NCBI GenBank assembly: GCA_035222895.1
Contig: JAVYIG010000062.1
Span: 1,001,501 to 1,065,500, forward strand
From: Strongylocentrotus droebachiensis
Taxonomy: Eukaryota; Echinodermata; Echinoidea; Camarodonta; Strongylocentrotidae
Length of the DNA: 64,000 bases
Direction: 5' to 3'
Position 1 is the stretch's first letter; the number at the start of each line of letters is the position of its first letter. Positions 1-12,400 of the stretch are shown here, in pieces. Position numbers and translations under genes: made by a program. The notes beneath the pieces are model-generated. The model saw only the letters and a program-made list of their open reading frames with translations, had not been told where the DNA came from and did not search any database.

Positions 1-358
1 TTATTAAAATCATTACGGCGTGCAAAAAAAAAAAACCTGATAACACTGCTTTCACAATAAAGACACGATCGACGTATCTCTCCGATTTTGAAGGACGGGG
101 GGGGGGGGGGGCGCTTCATGAAACAATTAGTTGGTGGTTTCACCGACTTATATATTTTCATCGACAATTTTGTGGTCACCAACTATTTCCCAGGCCTCTG
201 ATTGGTCAAATTTAGTCAGCGCTGACAGTCGTCGGCGGACAAATGTTGATGAAACGCCCCCAAGCCGCCATTTTAAAAACAAGCTACTGCATCAGTCTTA
301 CAACACGAAATTATTCTGGTGATGTATCTTTCTACACATTATCCATTTAAACAAAATC
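1..358. other. Upstream region of the M8 gene
   Basis: Non-coding. It holds an A-run near 25, a 14-base G tract at about 98-111 and an AT-rich TATATATTTT near 149. I cannot identify a promoter or transcription start with confidence. Confidence 0.4.
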
Positions 359-481
359 ATGGAGGGGCGTGTGATCATCTTAGTAGGTTTGGCGTTCGTT
401 TTTGACTTTGGTCTCAGTGAGCCAATGTTTATGGACCGCGATGCGTCGAAATGCTTTATTCCAAAAGTTGAGCTCAAACCG
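359..481 (+). CDS. M8 protease exon 1 (start codon, signal peptide)
   Basis: The ATG at 359 opens a hydrophobic stretch (VIILVGLAFVFDFGLS) typical of a signal peptide. The exon ends at a good donor, CCG|GTAAGG, in phase 0 (41 codons). A Cys (KCF) follows the signal and could belong to the propeptide. A large perfect hairpin begins 24 bases after the donor. The start is chosen because no other nearby Met gives a signal peptide in frame. Confidence 0.7.
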
Positions 482-3400
482 GTAAGGCTATACCCCCACT
501 CTTTGGCCCGAATTCACAAAGCAAGGTTTGAGCTCAGACCAAGGTTTGTCGTCAAACCTCCTTTTGTTTCGCCAAACCTCCTTTTGTTCTTTTCAAACCA
601 GGTTTGTAAATAACAAAAGGAGGTTTGGCGAAACAAAAGGAGGTTTGACGACAAACCTTGGTCTGAGCTCAAACCTTGCTTTGTGAATTCGGGCCATTGA
701 GTCTATGCTCTAGCTATCCTACCCTATTATCTCTCCATACTCTAGCAGTGTATGCTTCGTACTATAGACTTGCTTTTGGTTATGCTACGTTTACAAGTTG
801 TTCCCGGCGGCCACGGCAATCACGTTTAAGGCCACCGTGGGCAAAATGGGATGGACGTGAGACAACGCGGGGAGGGGGGGGGGGGGGCAAAATCGCAAAC
901 GTGACAGGCCTTGATTACCGTGGATGCCGGGCCAGATTTTTAAACTGTTAACAAATTTGCCACGGCAGTCATGGTGCAGATGAGAAACCTATTAGGACGT
1001 AGTAAAAACGGAACAAAACATGAAAGTACGTAATAGGCCGTAACAAAACTTGGAGTCGGTCCGTTGTGCAACGGTTTACGGGCCCGATGCGCTACGGCGC
1101 GTTGCGTTCAACGACGGTCTGACACGGCGCGCGCGGTCTCATGATACAATGATTGCTTTTGCTTGGGAGGCCTTCTTTTTATACCGTGGGCACAAACGTG
1201 GTACGAAGCTGCCCGGCGTCCGCGTTTCATTCGTAGAAAGCCCCGACAGAACGTGAAAAACGTGTCAGACCCGGATCAGAACGTGAGAAACGTGAGGGAC
1301 CCATCAGAACGTGGCGGGCCGGGTGGGAACGTACGGGCATCCGTGGTAGACCGCGGGCCGAACCGTAGTGCGCCTTGGAGCCTTCGTCTGACAGCAGCCT
1401 CTTTCCCTCCCACGGCCCGTCACGGATACCGTGAGAAAAATTTGCCCAAGGTCCCATGGCGCAATTTGTCAGAACTAAAACTTTCCACAAACGAACTAGC
1501 CCATAATAGCCACAGACTCATACCAAAAGATAGACATATAAATAATTTCATCTGTTGTTATTTCTTGTTTAAAGTCTCTGAATGTCCCGTACGTCACAAT
1601 CCAAAGACCTTTGACCTGCCCTGTAACTTTCTTTGTCAAATGTATGTATCCATCGTTTTGTACATTTGCTTATACTGTTTGATGCTTTGAGAAAAATTGA
1701 ATCAAGACTTTATTTGAAAAAATGAAAATGGTTTTATGCAATGGGACACTGATGGGTGTTGCACACAAGGCGTCATTTGCCTGCCGTATAAGATAGTGAC
1801 AAGGAATTAGGGACATGCGTAATGGCTGATTGTTTTTCTGTTGTCTGTTTGTTTCTTTTTGTTTTGTTTTGTTTTTCGCTAATCGTACGCGGCAGCATAA
1901 TGGTAGTATGGCATACATAGAATATGTATATGTTCTATAAATATTTATTTCGTCTTTTCCTTTACTATCGTGTTTTCCTTTGCAAAGCTCAAACCAGGGA
2001 TAAACACTCATCGATCATCGAGCAGTCGGTCTGGGAGCAGCACGTTACAACAAATGAAGTTTGAAGTATGGTACGACGAGTCAGTCACGAATTCATCGAT
2101 GAGGGACCTCATCATGGTAAGTGATTTTATGCCACATCTACGGACCTTAAACATGAAACGAGAGGGCGACTTCTTAAACTTATCAAGGTGCCTTGATCGA
2201 TACGAGAATGTTAAAGATAAACTTGAGTTCTGGTAATGCGATTGCATTGTGAAAGAAAAGGTGTGGAATGGATCAGAAAAGTTGATCATTTAGCATGTAA
2301 GTAATGGTGTGTAATGCAAGGTTCTGGATTCATCAAAATCATCATAAATTTGGCAGAGTCTTGGTAAAGTAACAATCACTTACACAGAAAGATGTATATA
2401 GGACAACACACATGGTGTCGGGGCTAGTACTACCCTGATTTCCTTATCTTTCTATGCTCATTACTCAGCCAGTATAAATTTTCTTCCAAAATTGTTTGGC
2501 ACATGACATTTATTTGTAATCTTAAACATTCAGTGTAAGTTTCGTTAGATTCTGTGAGAATTCTTTTTTTTTTTTACCAGAACTCAAGTTTATCTTTAAA
2601 CTCGCCTTCTCGCCGTCTTGGCCTTAACAAGAGGCATTGGCGAGTAAAACAAGTCGTCTCCTCGCTGCACGTTTAAACTTCCGTACACATGGCTCCGCGG
2701 TAGCGCTGTAAATTAATTTCTGACCAATTTCAAATGAATCATCCTGAAGATAAAGTACTGCTAATGCGATCAATTTGTGAAAGAACTGTGGGTAAGTAAG
2801 TTGGAAAGGGTGGTTATATTGTTCATACCAACTCATGCAATACTGTGAGGGTTTGGAATGATTTACATATAAATAAAAAGTAATTGACTCTATCTTGCTA
2901 AACAAATCAGATGCACTGCACACATAAACTGGTATTTTGGACTCCATGTAAACTTTTCAGCTATTTCTTGTCATGTTTCAAAACGTCATACAAAGAATGA
3001 GATGGCTCGTAAATTATTTTTTCATCTTTGCCAGGACTCAACCTTATTTAAAAAAGGGAGATCGATCCTTCGTGACTAGATGATTTTGCGAATGCAGAAC
3101 ATATGACAAAACAATGTTCACTTTAAAAGAAATTGAACAAACTGTTGTTAACTTTTGAAATATGGTAAGCTCATTAAATCTGTTCCGTCGACTTTGACGC
3201 ATTAAGGGACAACGCCCCGAATTGCTGTGCAATGTACTATCATGGGTTTTCTTTTAATACTTTTCAATCGGGACTGCAGCATAATTATTGACTTTGTTGA
3301 CTTTGCTTCACCCATAAAAGCTTATTTGCTATTACTATCCAGGGTGCTGTGTGTTTTCAAGATACATCCACATGACCGTGGACATGGTGGATGGCATATG

Positions 3401-6400
3401 TTTAAAATGTATCCACTTAAAAAGAAAATCCCGCTTTGCTATAAACATTTTTGAAATTATATTTCAGCCATTTCAAGTTGAATGAATTGAAAAGTTGACC
3501 TTGAAGATGAAGAATTCTTCTGAATCTGAAGTAATCTGGCTCAATACTCCTTTAGTGGAGTAAAACGAATCGGACCATAATCATAAACTTAAAGATTAAG
3601 TTGAGTTCTGGTCATGCGATTGCATTGTGAAAGAGACGGTGTGGAACCGATCAGAAAAGGTTGATCATCTAGCATATAAGAATTTGTGTGTATTGCAAGG
3701 TTTTGGAATCAACAGAATGATAAGAAATTTGGCCAAGTCTTGGTAAAGTTACAAACACTGTACACTGAAAGATGTATATGGGACTACACGAACACGTGGC
3801 GTAAAAAGCCGCCCCCCCCGATTTTTACGATGTTACATGCATATTTAGAATATGAAGGCATTTGAAGAGCCATGCTTTTCAGGGAACATGTCTTATCTGA
3901 TGTTCTTCCACACTTGCATAGTAAGAATGAGTAACGCTGACAAATTATTTTCACCTCTTCCCAGAACTCAACCTTTTCTTTAACCCTTCTCGTCCATCCT
4001 GGGTAGCTCTTCAGAACTAACAAAATATGCAGCAAACAGTCAACCATAGTCAGTTATGGCTGGTTTTCTCTCTGCCTTTTATCGTACTCAGTCTACTGAT
4101 ATTTGATCGTAACGTAATGAAATAATTAGTTTGAATATTAAGCCTTTGATAAGGCGGGATCTTGAATGTCAACTGAATGATGGTAAAGACGTCCAGCCTC
4201 TAAGTTTTTGGGGAAAGATTGATTATTTGAAGAAATCTTTGTTAGTTCTTATCTAAATGGCTTTTGTATTTAATATGTCTGTGTACAAAATACGGAAATA
4301 TTTATGTTTTAATGTCCTAATTCTTTAACTCTTGATATAGTATCTTGATATAATAGTATATGGTGACCGTATGGTAGGAATACTCCCAAGGGCGTGGAGA
4401 TGGTGAACATTGTGCGTGAATAATTCCGATGACCGGAGTAAAAGCACTTAGAGACGGTATTTCGTATTTAGCGCTATAAAAACCAGATCATAATCACCCA
4501 ACATCAATTTTCCATTTGTGAAATCTAGAATGTAACCCGAGAGACAGTGGACTTAATATCCCGACAACTCCAAGTGAAGGAAGAATCGCAGGACTATATT
4601 TTCGACAGGTAACTGTTCCACGCATATTTATTTGTTTGTTTATTAACACAACACCATGGTTTTGTTGCGTCATATCTGAATTCGCTGTAACTTTGCGTGT
4701 CATAGCAAACACTAGAGACACAGGAAAATTATTTTTCAAGTAATCCCTCTCCCTCTCTCTTAAAATAAGCCAACAAACAAACAACAACAAAAAAAAAAAT
4801 TATAGTTTCTTAACATTGATATTCTTCTATTTCTATCGATTAACAGGCAGTGTCAAACTGGTTCGTATGTGAACAACGGAACAGTGGTCAATTGTACATG
4901 TGCCGATGATGTGACGAATTGTGGTATAGCTACGGTGCCCGAACACCATTTACATGTAAGTGATTGTTTTAACGCCCTAGTGGACGTAGAGGGCCCTTGC
5001 AGCCCCCCCGAAAAGCAAGAAGCTTAACTTACATGACACCCAAAGTTTACCCCCTATTTTTTTTTTTTTTTTTTTTTTTGGGGGGGGGGGGATGTCAGAC
5101 CATTTGTAATCAGCTTCAAGAAAATGTCTCTATTGTGCCCCTCCCTTTTACAAATAAAAAATGATCCGCCTCTTGTTTCGATGGGATGCTTTTAGAATGT
5201 TAAGTGAAATGAAAATATATCTAAACTTTGAAGAAAAAATAACGTTTAGGTAATTTTCAGATGTAGCCAAAATTTTCTTTTTTAAAACGAGCACCTTTAC
5301 ACGTAGGCCTATAGATAGAGGCCTATACATAGTAAAGAGTAGACATCATATCATATCAAATATTAACACACTAATGGGCAGGCATAGATTTCGTAAGCCA
5401 AAACTTGATTTGTTGTTCGTTTACTTGCTCGCCCACGTTACTCGTTCGCAATATTTTAGTACTTGGAAAGTCGGTGTTCATACAAGAATAACTCAGAACA
5501 CTGAAAAATATACTGCTCTTACTGCGATGTAATTTGTACTGCTACATGTATACGCCTACCCTTAAATTCATATAGCCGTGCTCCACATGTAAGCGGTATG
5601 AGAACGGGACAGAGTACGACTGCGAGCCCGAACCGGGAGGACCCGCTGAGAGAGGCGTGAGCGACGTTCATTTCACCCTCTATGTCACCTCCATTAGTGT
5701 CTGCCCAGACGGCGTCATCGGGTTTGCTAGTGCGTGCTATCTTGACACGACGCTGAATAGGTGGGACTATAGAGTACCCAAGTGCTGACGTCATATTCGT
5801 TCGAAGTCCAGGTTACTGCGGTTCGAAACAACAGAGCATGCCCTTGAGTTTCACCGCGAAATCATTCAGGCTATCAAAATCAATGTTTATATTGGAGCTG
5901 GTGTGATCCCCGCACCATTGTTTAGCACAAATTTTTTTTTTGGAACCAGCCACCTCGACAACTTGGCCAGTATGACGTCACACTTTGTACTTTGTTGGCT
6001 TGAGGTGGATCCCCCTCTCTCTCCTCTCTCTCTCCGTCCCCCTCTCTCTCTCCCTCTGCCTCCCCCTCTGCCTCCCCTCACCCTCTCCCCTCCCCCCTCT
6101 CTCTCTCTCTTCCTCCCCTCTCTCCCTCCCCTCTCTCCCTCTCCCTCCCTACCCTCTTTCCATCTCCCCTACCCCCTCTCTCTGTCTCCCTCTTCTCACG
6201 TAAAAACTAGTTTTATTTAAGTTTTTAATCTGTTTCTATTTTGATTATTTGAATTTATTTAAACGACTTATATTTCTATTCCTTAAATTCTATAAACGGC
6301 TGATGTGGAAGACTAGTCAACGCACCCTTTCGGCCCAACCGTGGGGGGGGGGGGGGGGGGGGGGGCCTTTGGATGAATGGTCGCGTTCCAGTCAACAACG

Positions 6401-9400
6401 TACCCTTTCCGCCAAACCGGGGGGGGGGAGGGCTTTGGACGAATGGTCGCGTTCAAGTCAACGCGACTTGACACGACGCTACCCACCCTTTCGGCATAAG
6501 CCCGTAATCGGTCTTTAATATACAAATATTGACTGCTCATTAGGATGCTGGTGGAAATTATCGGACCGGTGCTTAGCATTGTTGGAAGACCGGCCATTTA
6601 ATAATTTAGATTACACTTAGAAATTAACACTTTAAATGTATGGAATTTCGCACAAGGGTAGGTTTAATATAAAATGAGAAGGATCCTCGCCACAATTTTG
6701 CATATCAAATAATGCACATCTTGTGTTTAGGCATGATGTATCCATCCTCAATACCGTTGAAACAGTCTAGACTACTTGCAGTCGGCAGTCCGACTATTCA
6801 ACATATACAGCTTAAGTAGATCATTTTTTTTATTTACTAATGCTCTCTCTCTCTCTCTTTGATGTCATAGGCCTATTCATATATTTTTTAATTAAACTTG
6901 TATGAGGCAAATAGGTAAGTGATATATGAATGTCTAGTTATTCATACCAAGTTTGACAGGGAGCAGTCGTTTACTTATGCTACCCCTGCACGATGTAATA
7001 TGAAGGAAACATTAGTTATAAGATTAAAACTCTTCTTAAAACATACTTCTTTAAAATGTATTTTTACTGAGTCATAGTCGGGCAATTGCAGCACCAATTT
7101 TTCTTGTTGTTTATTTCCCCATTAGCGCATTAAAACGCTAATACGACAGAGATGTGCTATACATGCAATGTATTGTTTGTATCATATTCACTTGGGATTT
7201 ATGTGTTACTATTTTATTGCTCTCCGACTCCAAGGCCTATATTGCAGGGTTCATCAACATTTGTCCAGGTGGAACAACAATACCAGAAGATCTTCAATAT
7301 ATAGTACAACATGAAATCTACCATGCAATAGTAAGTGATATTGGATAGAGAGTGATATTATCCCTCGTGATCATAATTATTTACCCTCAGTGATGCGCGC
7401 TTCATGGAAAATATACCCACTCTAGAAAATATTACTCCCTCCGGCGGGCCAAAGAAAGTTATGTAACACACCCTACCATCTTTGTATTTTTTTTAAAAAA
7501 AAGATGGCCGCATGTAGTTGTTTAGCTAATGTTTATCAGTCCGCACGCAGGTCTTTAACTATCGATATGGCTTATATAAGATCTCTCTCTCTCACTCTAC
7601 CTCTATCTCCCTCTCTCTCTTACTTTCTCCCTTTTTTCAATATTTTTAAAAAAATCATACTGTATAAACCATATAGGCGTACCCATAAAAAGCTTCTTGG
7701 TTCTAAAAACGGAATTATATGCCTTCTTTCATGAACATCATTTAAACCAGAAGCATCGATCCTTGGTCATTTATAACAGATATTCACATTTCATGCTAAA
7801 TTCACAACACATTATACATTTTACAAAACAATACACTTCTTTAACTCTTATCCTGCCACAGGGCTAATCCCCATTGTGCCAAGCCCCAAATCCCCCCGTG
7901 CCAGGTTGTTTTGGAGATAATCTGATTAACTCGATAGTTCTATGAATAGCGCGTGCAAAACACTAGGCACAGTCCAACGGGTATCTGCTATTACATTTGC
8001 GTGCAATCATGCAAGAAGCAGAGGAGCAATAGCTTGCTAGCGTGTACAAAGCACCTTAACAATAACGTGCATGCAGCCTTATGGCAGGTTATGAGTTAAT
8101 TAATATGGAAGTAAGGAACCCCGAATTATAGTAATGATTGACACGAAATAATGTGTCAGAAACCATTTAATACGGAAATGAAATGTGAATCTACTTAACA
8201 GCTGAGCTGTTGCGTGTAGCTCCACTTAATCATTGCGAAGGTCTGATCGATGGACTGTAAGTAAGCGGAGTTGAGTTTTGTGAATCCGGTCATACTCTCT
8301 TCTTGCCTGGAACTAAATAAATGTAGAGGTGTTGAACTCGAGTGGTTTAAGCGCTTGACTTGAAATGCAAAGGCCGTGGGTTCGATACCGGACATGGCAC
8401 TAATGCCATATGGCAAGACATTCATCTACATTAGACACTCCATACCCAGGAGAGAATTAGGGACCTGGTAGGATGACCAAAACTTTTAAGTTAGTAATTA
8501 CCATATGCCCTCACGGTGAAAATAAGGTAGAAGTACTCCCCAGGGAGTGGAAATGGTGCATATTGTGCGTGGATGAATCCGTTGAGACGGTATTTCGTAC
8601 TAAGCGCTATACAGTGCGTCCCAGAAAAAAACGAAACCGAGAATTATCGATGTTTTATCATTACTTGGTCACATTTTTAATTAATAAATGACACATATTT
8701 GGAAAGCTTAGATCCCCCTCCTTCATTTGATGATTATGAAGCATATTTCACGCATAAGTGACTAAAATCATTTTGAAGAGAGGAAACCGAAAAGTCATTT
8801 GGCGGGCGGTATCTGAATTTCAAAGAGAAAATCACATTTCTAGAAAATTGGGTTTCTGCCCTTTCATATGACACCTCAATCAGGAAAAATGAGCAAGGAA
8901 TGACCAAGTTCTGTTTGTTCAAAGTAGCCCTTACATTTTCATAATTTTAGCAAACAAATTCGTTTTCACTGGCTGCCTGCCGTAGCAAAAAGCAGAATTG
9001 ACAAAAGACTTAACTCCGTTTCGTTGACAATCAGCCATGCATGAAGTCTTTCGTCATTGGACAGAAAACAAGTTACTCTTAATCATGAAATAAATTTCAA
9101 AGTCTTATTGGTTATACACTTTAATCAAGAGCTACCAAAGTTGGATACACTTCTATTACGCCCACTGTGTTTCTCGTATTAAAAGACGGGAGTTTTGGTA
9201 AATTTGCTGTATCTTTGTTTAATTTAAAGAAAATGTCGGATAAAACTAGACCCAACAATTTGGCGATAAAAAGAGTGGTTTATTTCATAAAAGTTTCACC
9301 GACCCTTTGTTTATAGGGGGTATGTTGTTCACGAAAGTTCGTATAACGCGATATTAATGCGAAGACCCAATGCAAAGTGAGCCAAATGAACAAATACCTT

Positions 9401-12400
9401 GGTCTTGCCCTTTTAAACGTTGTTTCCTATTCGTATTCTTACAGGGTATCTCACCAGGCTTGTATGCTTTATACCGGGATGAAAATGGAGACCCCTTGAC
9501 CCCCCTTGGGGACAATGGCTTCCCCATTGAAACGAGCAGGTAAGGTAAACAAGCAGACGTTCTTTAAAAATACTCAAAATTTATTTTAGGTTTAAACCAG
9601 TTTTGGAATCGCCCCCCTCTCAAAAAAATGAAATGGAAGCTCTTATAACCAATGATGTGAAATAATTATGTTTTGACTAATACGTGATGATACAAATTTT
9701 GACGGGAAACCGCCTACTAATTGATATATTTGGTAAATTATCATATCGATTCGGCTTGGATAGATATCGCGAAAGCACTTCAACATTGAACATTTGGGGA
9801 TATATATCTGCTTTTTTGCGAATTTAGGTTGAATTTTTGCCATCTAGACCTCTGAAGGCAATATTTAAACAATATTGAATAGATATTTTGCACCCAAAAC
9901 CCTTGAACCGCAATTTTATCTTTAAACAAAACTTATGTCTGCCAGTGTCTCTATCTATGACTTAGCCACAGGGACACGTACTACCGTTAGTATGACTATA
10001 ATGTTGACTTTGTGAACGTGTATACATAATAGGAATTCCGTGTAAAAAAAAAAGGGGGGGGGAGGGGTTCGATGCTGTTCGCGGTTTTTGTTGTAAGAGC
10101 GACATATTTCACAAAAAGGGGCCTACCGATGAGTGCGCGTGTATTTTTTATGAAAAATAGCGTACTTATAAATATACACTGAAAAGCCCCATATCTGATC
10201 ATATTTGAGTCTAATTTGTACTTTTGTTTACTAAAAAGGTAATATTTTGTAAAAATATTCTTGAAAGGTTGCCAAAGAGGGGGTCATTTTGGACTGCGAT
10301 ATTGACCATGTTTTACAATACATCGTTGAATATGTAGTGACACCAGCGGGCACGTATCCCCACCCGTCGAATGGGGAAAAGAATATCGAACACCATGGCA
10401 TAATAGTGAAAATGGTAACCCGACACATGCTCCGCCGACGATTGCTCCGCCGACATTTACTCCGCAAAACGCGACAATTGCTCCGCGACATTTGCTCCGC
10501 GACATTTGCTCCGCCGACAATTGCTCCGCTGACATTTGCTCCGCCGACATATGCTCCGCCGACATTTGCTCCGCCGACATTTGCTCCGCCGACAATTACT
10601 CCGCCGACAATTGCTCCGCCGACATTTGCTCCGCCGACAATTGCTCCGCCGACAATTGCTCCGCAAAACGCGACAATTGCTCCGGTGACAAATGCTCCTC
10701 GAATGACAGTTGCTCCGCCGACATTTGCTCTGCCGACAATTGCTCCGCCGACATTTGCTCCGCCGACAATTGCTCCGCCGACAATAATTGCTCCGCAAAA
10801 CGCGATAATTGCTCCTGTGACATTTGCTCCACCGACAATTGCTCCGCCAACAGTTGCTCCGCTGACATTTGCTCCGCCTGAAGCGACACTTGCTCGAGTG
10901 ACAATGTTGATGATTATAATAATAACTAGATTTGTAATACTATAGGTGGGTTGGTCTAACTAAAATTTGAGACAAAATGAAGGGCACATTTTGAGATAGC
11001 TAATTGTGTCAGCTACAACATACTCAAAGTTCAGCGTAAGCGAAGCTAAAACGACGGAGATATTGCTCGCGAAAGACGGGAATGCAGAATCCAGTTTTGA
11101 GAAAAAGTCATGTCCCATAGAGAATACACGCAAAAAGAGAAAAATTGACATGCCTCCTTTAATCGCAAAAATACGTCATGATTCCTTTGTCGAAATGAAA
11201 AATCATGTAAAATGCATTTGTAGTGAATTATCTCAGCTAGAACATATCGAAAATTGGAAGAAAATCAATCAATATTTACAGAGATACAATAAATTTTCCA
11301 AAAATATGCTGATGTCATAATATGCAAATTGGAATTTTGAGTTCGGAGGCCATTATGATGACGTCATGAGTTAATTGAGGGTCAAATGAGACAAGAAATC
11401 ATATTTCTAATTCATACTCTACAAAATATGAAACAAAATTTGGGGTCACCTTACATCCTAAAGTACAATGGATTTTGTATAGGCATGTTTTTGCCCATAT
11501 ATGCTATGTATTACAAGAGCTCGCACGCACGGACGTGTATCTTAAACGGACACTCACTCCGTTATTAATGGTCAGAAATATGTTAACAAGGTATCAAAAT
11601 GCTTGGGAAAATGTGCCAAATATAATGACAAAGAAAAATTTGCGATTCTTTGTTGCAAAATGCCAGAACGCGCGAAAACACGCGCGCATGCGCGTGTGCG
11701 AGATTTTTTATAAAATGCTTACAATGGCCTAAAACGTATGTAAAATTATTTTGAGACTATTTTGAGCATTTTAATATTTTGCGCGCGCACTGACGCGCGG
11801 ACGTACGCGCACGCGCGCGTTTTTTTTGACCTAAAATTGACCGGACGAATATTGACCTTAATCATGATAAATATGAATCAAAAATGGCTTTTGGTTATGA
11901 AGATATGATCATGAGTTGATTTTCAGAAAAATTTACAAAACGGCGCCTAGATGACGTCATCAGTGAAGGTCATAGTTGAAAACGTTATTGTGTTTTGTAC
12001 ATATGCCTATACATATATGTGTGCCAAATTTGAGCCATTTTCAAGTAATCGTGCTTACAAAAAAGTGGTTTGAAATAAGTAAAATAAATAATAAAGGCAA
12101 TTCTAACGAAATTATAAGGTGTTCTGTACGCTATACAGCCCACCTGATAATAAAGGCAATTTTAACAAAATTATAAGGTGGTCTGTATTAGATACAGCCC
12201 ACCTGATAAATAAATAAAGGCAATTCTAACGAAATTATAAGGTGGTCTGTACGATATACAGCCCACCTGATAAATAAATAAAGGTAACGAAATTATAAGG
12301 TGGTCTGTACGATATACAGCCCACCTGATGAATAAATAAATAATAAAGGCAAATCTAGCGAAATTATAAGGTGGTCTGTACAATATACAGCCCACCTAAC

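Noticed and set aside
5519..5794. 91-codon minus-strand frame
   Set aside because: Antisense shadow of protease exon 5, which matches the M8 family on the plus strand.
5985..6220. Ser/Leu/Pro-rich reading frames
   Set aside because: Simple CT-rich sequence in an intron.
8330..8395. tRNA gene
   Set aside because: A good B box, but no cloverleaf with acceptor stem and it continues into a SINE body; the same is true at 41750-41820.
10289..10430. Possible extra protease exon (DCDIDHVLQYIVEYVVTPAG)
   Set aside because: Exons 7 and 8 already join in phase and match the family without a gap; the frame runs into the minisatellite and has no proper donor.
10284..10945. Open frames of 100-218 codons with repeated MSAEQ, CSADI or TIAPP motifs
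   Set aside because: The 15-bp minisatellite has no stop in several frames on both strands, so every frame stays open. No start context, splice sites or domain.
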